Source: Paenibacillus thalictri
GTDB lineage: Bacteria > Bacillota > Bacilli > Paenibacillales > NBRC-103111
NCBI RefSeq assembly: GCF_004307995.1
Contig: NZ_SIRE01000041.1
Span: forward strand, 1-61,373
Direction of reading: 5' to 3'
DNA length: 61,373 nt
The notes beneath the pieces are model-generated. The model saw only the letters and a list, made by a program, of their open reading frames with translations, was not told the DNA's origin and searched no databases. Made by a program: the position numbers and the translations under genes. Shown one piece after another: positions 43,620 to 52,885 of the stretch. Each line of letters starts with the position of its first letter. The first letter of the stretch is position 1.

Positions 43620-44582
43620 TCAAAACAATGAGCGATTGGCGAGCTTCTTGCAAAGCATATTTACGATGATCAGCATAATAATGCTTACAATAGTTTTGAC
43701 AATACTCACCGCAGTTGCATAAGGAAATTTAGCTAATTTCAAACCGAATTTATAAATGTACATATCGAAGACTTCCATGGTAGTAATGTTTGTTGGATTG
43801 GTTAATAAATAAAATTGTTCGAAATTGGAATTAAGCAGCATTCCGCTGTTAAGAATGATCAGTACGACCAATGTCGGCATAATGCTCGGTACGGTAATGT
43901 GGCGTATTTTAGCAAATCTCCCCGCTCCGTCGATTTCTGCAGCTTCATACTGCTGGGTGTCGATACCGGCAATCGCGGCAAGAAAAATAATTGAATTGTA
44001 CCCCAGTGATTTCCACAAGTTCACAAACATCGTCAACACCCAGGAATATTTTGCATCCCCCAGTATATTAATGCCGTTTTCTAGAAATTTGTATTCGACT
44101 AACAACATATTCAAAAGACCGGAATTCACAGAAAAAAAGATAACTAACAGCGAATATCCGATAACCCAGGATATAAAAAAGGGAAATAGGGAAAGCGTTT
44201 GCACAACCGACTTTGAAAACTTATGCCTGATTTCATTCAACAGGATGGAAAACACCAGAGCACAAAACAAATTAATTATGAGAGCGCTGATATTCATCAC
44301 CAGCGTATTTCTTAATACATCCATAGCGTCCGAGGAATCGATAAAAAACTCTTTAAATGTATCCAGTCCTATCCACTCGGCATCCGCAAGATTTTGGCCT
44401 ACACGATAATCTTTAAAAGCAATAATCCAGCCTAGAACCGGTTTATATGTAAATATTGTGAGTACAGCAAGTGTCGGCAATAACATGAGCAGTAGTTGGC
44501 GTTGCTTGTAAAGCGTATATTTTATGCCGGACTTTTTAACCTTCTGCTTGTGAGCTCCGGTTTCTGCCGCATAATCGCCCAT
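43620..44582 (-). CDS. Carbohydrate ABC transporter permease (LplB type)
   Basis: A 320-residue permease with a Lys-rich cytosolic N terminus and six helices. The EAA-type loop is QQYEAAEIDGAGRFAKIRHI near 210, the coupling helix that meets the ATPase. The C terminus KLANRSLF is characteristic for LplB/YteP proteins. GAGGAA lies before the ATG. It is the first transport gene, 36 bases after the Gfo/Idh oxidoreductase. Confidence 0.92.
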   Translation of the reverse strand: MGDYAAETGAHKQKVKKSGIKYTLYKQRQLLLMLLPTLAVLTIFTYKPVLGWIIAFKDYRVGQNLADAEWIGLDTFKEFFIDSSDAMDVLRNTLVMNISALIINLFCALVFSILLNEIRHKFSKSVVQTLSLFPFFISWVIGYSLLVIFFSVNSGLLNMLLVEYKFLENGINILGDAKYSWVLTMFVNLWKSLGYNSIIFLAAIAGIDTQQYEAAEIDGAGRFAKIRHITVPSIMPTLVVLIILNSGMLLNSNFEQFYLLTNPTNITTMEVFDMYIYKFGLKLAKFPYATAVSIVKTIVSIIMLIIVNMLCKKLANRSLF

Positions 44583-44618
44583 TAAGATTCCTCACTTTCC
44601 ACCTGTCATTCGGAGCCG

Positions 44619-45689
44619 TTATGTCCAGGGTTGGGGTTCGATAGGTATTTTTACAACCATTCCTGTTGCTTCGGAACGATAGGCAGCCTCAGCCACTTCA
44701 ACCGTTTTCCGACTGTCCGTACCATCGGTTACAATGGCGGCATCTTCTCCTCTTAAACTTTTGACCCACTCCTCGATACATTGTTGATGACCTGTAATAG
44801 TACTGTCGGTTTCCAACTTCACGAAACTGCCTTCGCCCTTCATGTCATATTCAAATAACTTCGATTGATTGTCATGAATTTTTACATACGTGCCTTTTCC
44901 GCTCATAAAGTAAGCTTCTCCCTTAGTGCCTGTGACATGGTTGAATTCATACCATAATCCGTCGGGAGCTTGATGGGACTGCGTATACCAGTTAATTGAA
45001 AGAAGAGCAAGCGCACCTGATTGCATACGTGCAATAATGGCACCTATGCTTTCTCCTTCCATGCGGCTTTTCTCAACTTTGGACATTGAGGTAACGCTTT
45101 CAATTTCTCCGCCATACCATCGTAGCGAATCGATCTGATGAGTCAGACAACTCATAATGGCGCCGCCTCCGATGAACTCCCTATAGCGAACCCAACTTTT
45201 CTCAGGAAATACAACATTCTGGTTATGCTCCAGCTTCCAAAATAGGATCTCTCCAAGCTCGCCTGAATCAACCACTTTCTTAAGCGCCTGCCAATCTTTA
45301 TTGTAGCGCCTGTCATGGCAGACTGTAAGCGATACACCTGCCCGGGAGCAAGCCTCTATCATCTGGTCGCATTCATACACATTCCTTGCCATTACCTTTT
45401 CTGTCAGTACGGGCTTGCCTGCTTTGGCGGCAGCGATTGTCGCTGGCGCATGCAGATGGTGGGGAAGAATGATATCTACGGCATCAACGTCTTCCCGCTC
45501 CAATATTTCCGTGTAATCGCCGGCAATTTCAACATCATCGCCCAGCAGCCTGCGAATATGAGCATGACGATCCGGGTTCGTCTCCGCAACAACCACCTCA
45601 CAAATGTCCTTAAGACGCATAAATCCCGGTGCATGTGCGGCTAGTATTCCTCCGCCGCCTAGAATGCCGATTTTCAACTTTTTACTCAT
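44619..45689 (-). CDS. Gfo/Idh/MocA family oxidoreductase
   Basis: A 356-residue NAD(P)-dependent sugar oxidoreductase. Rossmann motif GILGGGGILAAHAPG at the N terminus. The signature Lys lies in LTEKVMARN (the EKP motif with Val for Pro), with the catalytic-loop His in ALLSINWYTQSHQ and the C-terminal beta sheet domain from about 125. Members oxidise the C1 or C3 hydroxyl of sugars and inositols, and may open a glycoside by 3-keto formation. ATG 45689 lies eight bases behind AAAGGAG; two further in-frame Met codons upstream are too close to that site. It directly follows lacI in the operon. Confidence 0.92.
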   Translation of the reverse strand: MSKKLKIGILGGGGILAAHAPGFMRLKDICEVVVAETNPDRHAHIRRLLGDDVEIAGDYTEILEREDVDAVDIILPHHLHAPATIAAAKAGKPVLTEKVMARNVYECDQMIEACSRAGVSLTVCHDRRYNKDWQALKKVVDSGELGEILFWKLEHNQNVVFPEKSWVRYREFIGGGAIMSCLTHQIDSLRWYGGEIESVTSMSKVEKSRMEGESIGAIIARMQSGALALLSINWYTQSHQAPDGLWYEFNHVTGTKGEAYFMSGKGTYVKIHDNQSKLFEYDMKGEGSFVKLETDSTITGHQQCIEEWVKSLRGEDAAIVTDGTDSRKTVEVAEAAYRSEATGMVVKIPIEPQPWT

Positions 45690-45727
45690 GTCCATCTCTC
45701 CTTTGTTTTTGATCATCCATCTATAGT

Positions 45728-46789
45728 TTATTGCCTTGGAGCACTTGTGGATTGCCTGAGCACCAATTCCGGATATAGGGTTGTCTTGGCTGCAGTATAT
45801 TTCCTAACCGTCTCATTTTTGTCGATCTTCTCAATTTTTTCTATTAGTATATCCACTGCCCTTTGGGTCATTTCCATAATGGGAGGGAACACCGTAGTAA
45901 GAGCGGGAATCAAATATTCCGACTCCTTAATATTATCGAATCCGATAATCGAGATGTCTTCAGGAACCTTCAATCCCGCTTCATGCAGTGCTTTCATCGC
46001 ACCGATCGCGATATTGTCATAGGTAGCAAATACAGCAGTGGGAAGGTCCCCCTCCGCCAAAAGCTCCTTCATCCTCATGTACCCGCCTGCCTCGAACCTT
46101 TCGTTCCCATCTGTTTTAATAAATTTCTCATTGTATTCAAGACCCCATTCGGCAAGCGCCTTTTTGAACGGCGGCAGCCTGGCCTTCTTGGATAACTTCT
46201 CGCCGATGAAACCGATGGACTTATGTCCAAGCCCAACTAAATGGCTGACCAGCAAAGAAATTCCATACTCATCGTCAACCGTTATACATTCATGTCCCGT
46301 ATTTTCGCCCGCGAAGCCAAGAAATACGATAGGTAAGTTGTTCTTTTCATTATTTTTCTCAACCAGGCTTTTTATTTTTTCTTTGACCTCTGCGACATTC
46401 ACTTCATCAAAGTTAATCTCATCAGCATATATGATTCCGTCCACTGCTCTCCCGATGAAAACCTCCAGGTTTCGTATCCCTTTGTCCGCATTAAAGCCTG
46501 TTGTGCCTATAATCAGGGCGTATCCTTTGGCATAAAGCTCGCTCTCCACACGATTTATGATTTGCGCGTAGTAATTACTCGTGATTTCCGGAACAATCAA
46601 GCCAATCAACTTAGTTCCTTTGCCTGTAAGAGCCCTTGCCGATAAATTAGGCGTGTAATTTAATTCATTGGCAATTTTCTCAATTCTTTTGATTGTCTTT
46701 TCGCTGATTTTTTTGTTATTGGCCAAAGCACGAGACACTGTGGATGCGCTTACACCGGCTATTTTAGCAATTTCCTCTATTGTTGACAT
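45728..46789 (-). CDS. LacI family transcriptional regulator
   Basis: A 353-residue LacI/GalR repressor. The helix-turn-helix and hinge occupy 1-60 (TIEEIAKIAGVSASTVSRAL, then NLSARALTGKGTKLIG), followed by a periplasmic-binding-like effector domain (FATYDNIAIGAMKAL, ISIIGFDNIKESEYL). The start ATG 46789 is nine bases behind GGAAGG. A perfect LacI operator core, GCAAACGTTTGC, lies about 100 bases upstream, just past the predicted transcription start, so the repressor likely controls its own gene and the nine genes behind it. The inducer is probably the imported compound or an early product. Confidence 0.94.
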   Translation of the reverse strand: MSTIEEIAKIAGVSASTVSRALANNKKISEKTIKRIEKIANELNYTPNLSARALTGKGTKLIGLIVPEITSNYYAQIINRVESELYAKGYALIIGTTGFNADKGIRNLEVFIGRAVDGIIYADEINFDEVNVAEVKEKIKSLVEKNNEKNNLPIVFLGFAGENTGHECITVDDEYGISLLVSHLVGLGHKSIGFIGEKLSKKARLPPFKKALAEWGLEYNEKFIKTDGNERFEAGGYMRMKELLAEGDLPTAVFATYDNIAIGAMKALHEAGLKVPEDISIIGFDNIKESEYLIPALTTVFPPIMEMTQRAVDILIEKIEKIDKNETVRKYTAAKTTLYPELVLRQSTSAPRQ

Positions 46790-46884
46790 TAACATCTACC
46801 TTCCAGCCGCTTATTAATATTCCATTGATCTGTTCGCGTTGATTACCGCGGGTTTTATTTAGCGGATTTTCTTTGCAAATAAGG

Positions 46885-46943
46885 GCAAACGTTTGCATTA
46901 ACCGCTTGATGATATTATAGCACCCAGTTTTTTTGAAAGTCAA
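46885..46943 (-). promoter_or_regulatory. Promoter and LacI operator of the ten-gene operon
   Basis: On the minus strand TTGACT (46938-46943) and TATAAT (46914-46919) are 18 bases apart. The palindrome GCAAACGTTTGC (46885-46896) lies at about +10 to +22, the common place for a roadblock-type LacI operator. It is the only such site seen upstream of the operon. Confidence 0.85.
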
Positions 46944-47213
46944 TCGTCCAAATGAAAAATACTTTATAAGGGGATACCCCGAAATAATCCGTCTTGCGAG
47001 ATAAACCTTGACCGAATGCTATTTTTCGGCCAACCTGGACAGAAATAATTCGGGTAAAGACATATGCGGCAACCGTAATACCGTAGTGGTTAGAATGGAA
47101 ATTGCGGTTATGCAATCGGTTGTTCTTTTTTTCGTAGATCTCCTTATAGCACAGCAAAAACAGCAAAAATTGTACCGGTTTCCTAATATTTTTGAGCATT
47201 CCTGCCCAATAAA

Positions 47214-47247
47214 CAGGCTGCCGCTATTCATTCTCTGCGGCAGCCTG
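47214..47247. terminator. Strong stem-loop, probable terminator
   Basis: CAGGCTGCCGC pairs with GCGGCAGCCTG (11 perfect pairs, 12-base loop). Flanks are only moderately T-rich (TTTATTG on the minus strand). The surrounding 46944-47285 holds no gene that I can support. Confidence 0.6.
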
Positions 47248-47285
47248 TGACATATGCACTTTCACTTACAGTTAAACATATTTGT

Positions 47286-47500
47286 AATTGGGTTAAAGAT
47301 GTCTGGTACAATTATACAATTCATCCATCGGAAATTCGTGAGCCTCTTTCAAAGGTAACGGCGAACTGGAATTCGCTTACTTCGACCACCGCATCACAAA
47401 TGAGTATATTGAATCTCTGAATAGTCTGATACGTGTCGTCAATCGTTGAGGGCATGGAAATTCATTTGACGCACTACGAGCAAAAATGAAGGAAGAAACT
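47286..47500 (+). pseudogene. ISL3-family-like transposase C-terminal remnant
   Basis: The frame NWVKDVWYNYTIHPSEIREP then LSKVTANWNSLTS shifts to YFDHRITNEYIESLNSLIRV, then VNR-stop-GHGNSFDALRAKM. This matches the C-terminal end of ISL3/IS204-type transposases (ITNAYxExxNxxIKxxNRxGRGYxFxxLRAKxL). Two or more frameshifts and a stop make it inactive. No terminal inverted repeats could be assigned. Confidence 0.7.
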
Positions 47501-47534
47501 GTTTCCAAATGCCAAATCCGGATTATGACTCATC

Positions 47535-48425
47535 TCAGATTGCTTCCCGCAAACGGCTGATCTTAAGGGCGAAATCCCGGAAGAGACGCGCCGCCGGAGA
47601 CAAATAGCGCTTCTCCTTCCATTCGACGCCTACCTCACAGACGCATCCTGGCGTGGCGATTTTGATCCAGTGCATCCCCTCAAGTATCAGCGCCCGCGAT
47701 TTGGGCAGCAGAGACACGCCTAACCCGGCCGCGACAAAGCCTGCCACCGTCACCAAATCCTCCGCCGAATACTTCACATGCCGCAAGAATTGGTGCGTAC
47801 GGTTGATGGCATCGACCGTACCTCTCAGGCCGCAATCCCGGTGTATGCCGATAAACGGTTCGTCGGCCAACTCCTTGAGACCAATCGCCTCCTTCGCGGC
47901 CAACCGATGGGACGCGGGTACGACCGCGTATAGATCAGCTGTGAACAGCGTCTCCCATACGATGCCGTCCGCGCCGCCTCTCGGTGACGTAATGTTCAGA
48001 TCGCATTGGCCTTCTTCAAGAAGTTGCTGCGTTTGTGTACATGAACCTTGGAAAAGCTCGAAACGGATATTCGGGTACTTCTCCTGGAATCGATGAACGA
48101 GCTCAGGTATAAAGTGCGTCCCCAGAATGTTGCCGAATGCGAGCGACACAACGCCTGATTCCGGATCGGTCAATTCCGCGATTTCTTCCTTCCCTCGAAT
48201 AATTTCCTGAAGGGCGTTCGATACTCGCGCGGCGAAGGTCTGCCCGTAGCGGTTCAACTTTACGTTCCGGCCGCTGCGTTCGAACAACTGCACACCCAGT
48301 TCTTCCTCCAGCTTGGCAAGCGAATGGCTCAGTGCCGGCTGCGTGATCGACAGTGCCTCCGCGGCCCGCGTCACGTGCTGCATCCGGGCCACGGTCAGAA
48401 AATATTCTAGCTGGTTCCACTCCAC
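47535..48425 (-). CDS. LysR family transcriptional regulator
   Basis: A 296-residue LysR regulator with its winged helix at 1-60 (FLTVARMQHVTRAAEALSIT, then PALSHSLAKLEEELGVQLF) and a LysR substrate domain. It starts with GTG 48425 behind AAGGAGGAG; the upstream in-frame ATG at 48455 precedes that ribosome binding site. It is divergent from the MFS exporter at 48564, with 138 bases between the genes and an A/T-rich inverted repeat as likely binding site. G+C content of this pair is visibly higher than in neighbouring genes. Confidence 0.93.
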   Translation of the reverse strand: MEWNQLEYFLTVARMQHVTRAAEALSITQPALSHSLAKLEEELGVQLFERSGRNVKLNRYGQTFAARVSNALQEIIRGKEEIAELTDPESGVVSLAFGNILGTHFIPELVHRFQEKYPNIRFELFQGSCTQTQQLLEEGQCDLNITSPRGGADGIVWETLFTADLYAVVPASHRLAAKEAIGLKELADEPFIGIHRDCGLRGTVDAINRTHQFLRHVKYSAEDLVTVAGFVAAGLGVSLLPKSRALILEGMHWIKIATPGCVCEVGVEWKEKRYLSPAARLFRDFALKISRLREAI

Positions 48426-48456
48426 TCTTTTCTCCTCCTTGGTTTTAACATGCACG

Positions 48457-48487
48457 AAATTAATGATTTTTATGAAAATAATAAATT
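48457..48487. promoter_or_regulatory. Candidate LysR binding site
   Basis: ATTTT-TATG-AAAAT (48466-48479) forms the core of an imperfect inverted repeat with outer AATT arms, in the divergent spacer close to the lysR start. LysR proteins bind such A/T-rich dyads (T-N11-A). A -10-like TACAATAT follows near 48511 for the MFS gene. Confidence 0.45.
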
Positions 48488-48563
48488 AGACGCCATGCAA
48501 TGTCAAATTTTACAATATAGTAACCGAACCGAAATATTGGCGGAAAAAGATCAGGAAGGTTGG

Positions 48564-50060
48564 ATGAGGATGGAGCGCACAGCTACCGGAACCGCCCGCA
48601 GCCGCGGATGGTTCATGGTATTCATTTGTTTAGGCGTGTTTGTGGTGTATTTGGATTCAACGATCGTGAACGTGGCATTATCGGAAATGCAAAAAAAGCT
48701 GGAGGTTGGCATGAACAGCCTGCAGTGGGTCATCGATGGGTACACCCTCACGTTCGCCTGCTTGCTGCTTATGGCCGGAACCGTTGGAGACGTTCTCGGA
48801 CACAAGCGATTGTTCACGATCGGCATGTTCGGATTTACAGCCTTCTCGGCTTGCTGCGGTCTGGCCGGATCGATCGGGGAACTGGTCGCGTTCCGCTTCT
48901 TGCAAGGCACCTTCGGGGCTTTTCTGATTCCCGCTTCCCTTGCCATCATTCGCAACCTTTATGAAGAACCGGTCGCCCGAGCGAAAGCGATCGGCATTTG
49001 GGCAGGGCTGGGTGGATTAGCTCTGGCGGCGGGGCCGCTGATCGGAGGCTGGCTGACGGAGACGTCGGGCTGGCAAAGCATTTTCTGGATCAACGTGCCC
49101 ATTGGTGTCATTGTCTCTGCGATCCTATTCGCGTTCAAGAGGGAGACAGCCCGCAACCTGAGCAGAAGCTTGGACCTCCCGGGGCAACTGCTGTTTATTA
49201 TGGCAATCGGCGCGCTAACGTACGCTTTGATCGAGGGACAGACGCTCGGATGGCATTCCGCGAGCATCCTGGGTTGCTTTGGTGCTTTCGTCCTTCTGCT
49301 GGCCGCCTTCTTGCTACGGGAAGCGCGAGCCAAGGAGCCGCTGCTCCCGCTTAGCTTGTTTAGAAACTCCGTGTTCAATGTCGCTTGCTGCGTCAACTTC
49401 TTTGGCTTTTTCGGTCTGTTCGCCGTCGTCTTTCTGATGACCCTTTACTTCCAGAACGTGAACGGATGGTCTCCGACCGAGGCGGGCGCCCGCTTCCTGT
49501 CCCTGAACGTGAGTATCATGATCGCTGCCTATGCGGGAAGCTCGCTCGGAAGCCGCGTTCCGTCGGCCTTTCTAATTCCGGCTGGCATGCTAGCGATGGG
49601 AGGCAGTCTTATGGCCCTGACCGCCGTCGAGCCCGGCAGTCCATACGCGAATTACGCCTGGGCGCTGATCGGCATCGGGATCGGCATCTCGTTCGCCGGC
49701 GCTTCTGCAACCGTCGCGCTGATGTCGTCCGTTCCCTTGCAGATGGCCGGGACTGCATCGGGTGTCACCAATACGTTCCGGCAGCTCAGCGCCGTGTTGG
49801 GCGTCGCTCTCTCCGGGACACTCGTCTCCGCCCACCTTCCCGACGCTTCGTCCGAGGCGATCCAATCGCTGAGGAGCGGCGATACCGCGGTCGGGTTCAC
49901 CGCCGGAATGCACGAAGCATTCCTCGTCGCTGCGGTAGGCTGCTTCTTCGTCGCAGCGACGGCGGCCGTTATCCTGCTGGCGGCTGCACGCAGGAAAGCA
50001 ACTTCCTATGCCGGAAGGGAACGGCCTGAGCGGAAGAAATTGCAGCCTGAGTCTGATTGA
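48564..50060 (+). CDS. MFS exporter, 14-TM EmrB/QacA (DHA2) type
   Basis: A 498-residue transporter with about 14 helices. DSTIVNVALSEM lies in helix 1, GTVGDVLGHKRLF in loop 2-3, RFLQGTFGAFLIPASLA in helix 4 and GPLIGGWLTETSGWQSIFWIN in helix 5. The start ATG 48564 follows AGGAAGG; the frame is open to 48450 but the preceding residues are not family-like. It is divergent from LysR, a common pair for drug resistance. The gene is G+C rich compared with the A/T-rich neighbours, which suggests separate transfer. Confidence 0.92.
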   Translation: MRMERTATGTARSRGWFMVFICLGVFVVYLDSTIVNVALSEMQKKLEVGMNSLQWVIDGYTLTFACLLLMAGTVGDVLGHKRLFTIGMFGFTAFSACCGLAGSIGELVAFRFLQGTFGAFLIPASLAIIRNLYEEPVARAKAIGIWAGLGGLALAAGPLIGGWLTETSGWQSIFWINVPIGVIVSAILFAFKRETARNLSRSLDLPGQLLFIMAIGALTYALIEGQTLGWHSASILGCFGAFVLLLAAFLLREARAKEPLLPLSLFRNSVFNVACCVNFFGFFGLFAVVFLMTLYFQNVNGWSPTEAGARFLSLNVSIMIAAYAGSSLGSRVPSAFLIPAGMLAMGGSLMALTAVEPGSPYANYAWALIGIGIGISFAGASATVALMSSVPLQMAGTASGVTNTFRQLSAVLGVALSGTLVSAHLPDASSEAIQSLRSGDTAVGFTAGMHEAFLVAAVGCFFVAATAAVILLAAARRKATSYAGRERPERKKLQPESD

Positions 50061-50164
50061 GATAGTTAGTACATTTGTTGGCACGTTTGTGTCATTAGAC
50101 ATTTTATACAGTGTCATACATTATATATGAGCATTTCAGAAATCAAAATTATAAGTCTGCTCTC

Positions 50165-50310
50165 CAAGTTTCCCCATCCGCATTACAGCTGTAGTCGGAC
50201 GCTGCTGGCAATGGCCGCCAAATCTTTGGCGTTCGGGTATTGCCCGGATCCGCTCGTCGAACCATAAAATCCGGTGTATATTGCTCACGCTCTTCTTCAA
50301 CTCCTATGCG
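50165..50310 (-). pseudogene. Possible N-terminal fragment of a WYL-type HTH regulator
   Basis: The minus strand reads NIHRILWFDERIR, then one frame over GQYPNAKDLA, resembling the start of WYL-domain regulators (FDERIRxGxYPNAxxLA). The rest is lost. Next to it on the plus strand, a coding-like tail (WNEVRREINRYEP to KKRLTS-stop, 50313-50463) has no start and no known family. The spacer 50061-50493 holds nothing else. Confidence 0.35.
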
Positions 50311-50493
50311 CCATAGTGGAACGAAGTCCGACGCGAAATCAACCGGTACGAACCGACGATGCCAGGAGCTATAGAGAGCTTGAAGAAAGCATTGGACGAG
50401 CTGAAAATTGCTGAAAGCGCTGAAGCGAAACTTATTAAAGAAAAAAAACGTCTAACAAGTTAGATTAAAAAACGGGAGCGGAGTGAACAGGCT

Positions 50494-51278
50494 GTGAAAA
50501 AAGTCGTCGTATATGTTCTTTTAGTTAGCATGGGGGCAATCTCGCTTGCAGGCTGTCAGGAAGGAGGCGGGAAAGAGGCTTCGGAAACTACATTGTCGCA
50601 AACTCTAAGTGCCATGTCCCCGGATAAGTTGCAGGATCGATCAAAAGACGATCAGGCCAAGGATACTATTAATAATTCCGCAGCAATCGATCATTCCTCA
50701 TCCGACGCGCCTTCCACCGGAAATTTGGAGCAGCCGCTCTATTTAGATGGAGTCAACGATTGGGTGATTTTCGATGGCACGCTGCTTCGTTCCGACCCTT
50801 TACATCTCCGATGATCATGGCGTGGATTGGAAACGGGTGGGGAACCTGACCTCTATGATCAGAGGGTATCCGACAGGCATCTCATTCCGGAGCAGCGACG
50901 TTGGATGGATATCGTGTTCCGTACGCGGGGAAGAACGAATCCAGTTTTACCGTACCAAGGACGGAGGACGCACATGGTCGGAGCAACCGCTCCCCTGGGA
51001 AACATGGATACCCCAAATCTCCGCTGCCTGAAGAAGTAAAAAGCCCGCCGATTGCCGGCATCAATTTTCTGGAAATGAACGGTTGGGCTCTTTCCACAGA
51101 CGGATCCACGCTGTACACAATTAATGACATTAATAAAGGCTAGCAAGTTATCCGGCCTAGCCGGGAGCTGCAGCGTGCAAGCGGCATCTATTTTCGCGGT
51201 GATGGCTCGGGCCACGTATTGATGAGCGGGCATGAGTTACGTACTTCCGACGGCGGCAAAACCTGGCTTGCCCCTTGA
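50494..51278 (+). pseudogene. Frameshifted lipoprotein with BNR/Ycf48-like repeats
   Basis: GTG 50494 starts a lipoprotein signal with lipobox LAGC (about Cys21) and a polar linker up to about residue 85. After a frameshift near 50800 the frame reads ISDDHGVDWKRVGN and TKDGGRTWSEQPLPW, with Asp-box-like repeats. After another shift NGWALSTDGSTLYTI, and finally ELRTSDGGKTWLAP, lie in other frames. At least three frame changes and internal stops break it. The intact form would be a cell-surface beta-propeller protein. A terminator follows. Confidence 0.75.
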
Positions 51279-51298
51279 TTACCGGCTATAAGCTTAAC

Positions 51299-51327
51299 GA
51301 GACTGCCGACTTTTCCTCGGCAGCCTC
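51299..51327 (+). terminator. Terminator after the BNR lipoprotein pseudogene
   Basis: GAGACTGCCGA pairs with TCGGCAGCCTC across a seven-base loop, followed by a T-rich GTGGTTGTTTTG. The remaining spacer to 51651 holds no supported gene. Confidence 0.6.
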
Positions 51328-51651
51328 GTGGTTGTTTTGCGTTCTCGTTTCCCAGTAACACTGGGCCAACTGCACCAAACCAGAGTCACTTGTGACGATG
51401 CCAGCCACTCAACTAACTCGTTTTCTTCTGATACAATGACCATGTTGGTGAGTGGATGCTTCCAGTCCGACTGTTAGTGCGTCGAACGCACAAGGGAGGC
51501 ATCCCCTTCTTTTTCTGGGATACGATCATTATATCCGGCAGTTTCTGGACAGGCAATTTCGTTAGCAGTTGGACGTTTTACGTTAAGCAGCAATCCAATA
51601 TAGTAACATTAATGAAACTGAAAGCCTACATCTTGATATATTTCATTGAAC

Positions 51652-52827
51652 TCACCTGTCGTTTTTTCTCCCCAGAGGCCGGCTGATCAATTTACGAAGC
51701 GCGGATTGAGGAGAAATGCATTTACCCGCCCATAAGTCTTCTTCCGTAATGCGCGCAAGCAAAATCTCTCCGTCTATAGATCGATTTCGGTCGTATGACA
51801 CATAGATGGTTCCGTCCGGTGCTTGGGTGCTGTCCGGATAAGAGACCTGAAATCGTTCATCCAACAATAAACCGTCCGACCACGTATCTCCGTCATCGTT
51901 GGAAATAAAAGCGGTTAAGTGCGACCTCTGCTCGGTCCGGATTCCCACCTGATCTCCGTGCTTCACAAGCAGTAATCGTCCGGAAAGTAATCGGCGGATA
52001 TGGAATCGGGAGTTGATATGTTGGATGGATGATGGCCGGGGAGCGCTCCAGGTGAGGCCGTAATCGTTGGAAAAACTCTCCCAAATGCTATCCCATGTAC
52101 GAGCCATCATCCAAAGCGTTCCGTTCTTGCGTTCAACAATCATATGCTCGTCAAAATCGCTTTTTGGAAATACAACACCGGATTTGCGAGACCATGTCTG
52201 CCCTTGATCCGTCGAAGAAAAGACATTAGCCATCCGCAGCTCGTCAAGTTCCGGGTAGCAATCTGTGAACGGCGATTTAATCTTGTCACGGGACCATAGT
52301 GAAATAGGCAACAGCCATTCTCCAGTACTCAAAATCACGGGCTTATTCAGTGTCATGCCGTGCCAGATCCTTTGTGGAGTCGTCCAAACCGGATTCACAT
52401 CGTCAGGATTGTCGCAGCGCGTATACCAGTCTCCCGCTCGTCCGTCATAGTGCGCCAGTGCCTGATCGAAGAAGAGCCACAGACGGCCTTGAGGATCCGT
52501 CCACAAAGTCCCAACGATAGTTCGCCGTTCGTAAGGTAGGCTGGAATCGTGCGGGTCGATGACCAGCTTGGGGTCAGACCAGGTTTCGCCATCATCGTTG
52601 CTGCAGGCAAGTACAAAAAAAGCTTTGTCGTTATCGCCTCCCCCTACCCAGCAAGCCCACAACCGTCCGCCGGGTGTACGCTCAATTCCGATGGTCATTC
52701 CATAATCAAGCCTTTCGTAGCTGTATTCGGGCAGCGGAGATGTATTTAACTGCGGCACTTCAAGGGTACGGTCCAAAAGTTCGCGCGTAATGGGAAAGGG
52801 AGTTTGTTCGGGCGTTGCATTACTCAT
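51652..52827 (-). CDS. Sialidase-like (BNR repeat) exo-glycosidase family protein
   Basis: A 391-residue six-bladed beta-propeller protein with at least four Asp boxes: SNDDGETWSDP, SSTDQGQTWSRK, SNDYGLTWSAP and SNDDGDTWSDG. There is no signal peptide, so it acts inside the cell. The family includes sialidases and, more often in soil bacteria, glycosidases or lyases of unknown substrate. An Arg triad cannot be placed with certainty (candidates RRT near 108, RR near 262, R in the last third). ATG 52827 follows GGAAGG; seven upstream codons are rejected. It is the last gene of the GntR-led operon, and a broken relative lies at 56752-57130. Confidence 0.85.
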   Translation of the reverse strand: MSNATPEQTPFPITRELLDRTLEVPQLNTSPLPEYSYERLDYGMTIGIERTPGGRLWACWVGGGDNDKAFFVLACSNDDGETWSDPKLVIDPHDSSLPYERRTIVGTLWTDPQGRLWLFFDQALAHYDGRAGDWYTRCDNPDDVNPVWTTPQRIWHGMTLNKPVILSTGEWLLPISLWSRDKIKSPFTDCYPELDELRMANVFSSTDQGQTWSRKSGVVFPKSDFDEHMIVERKNGTLWMMARTWDSIWESFSNDYGLTWSAPRPSSIQHINSRFHIRRLLSGRLLLVKHGDQVGIRTEQRSHLTAFISNDDGDTWSDGLLLDERFQVSYPDSTQAPDGTIYVSYDRNRSIDGEILLARITEEDLWAGKCISPQSALRKLISRPLGRKNDR

Positions 52828-52885
52828 CGGATGCACCTTCCAATTCAATTATTTTTTAAACTATATATAGATGACTGTTTCAAGC

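Noticed and set aside
38102..48955. Several plus-strand frames of 100 to 200 codons inside the minus-strand operon genes (for example 38977-39618, 43825-44409, 46038-46535)
   Set aside because: All are antisense shadows of well-supported genes with conserved domains.
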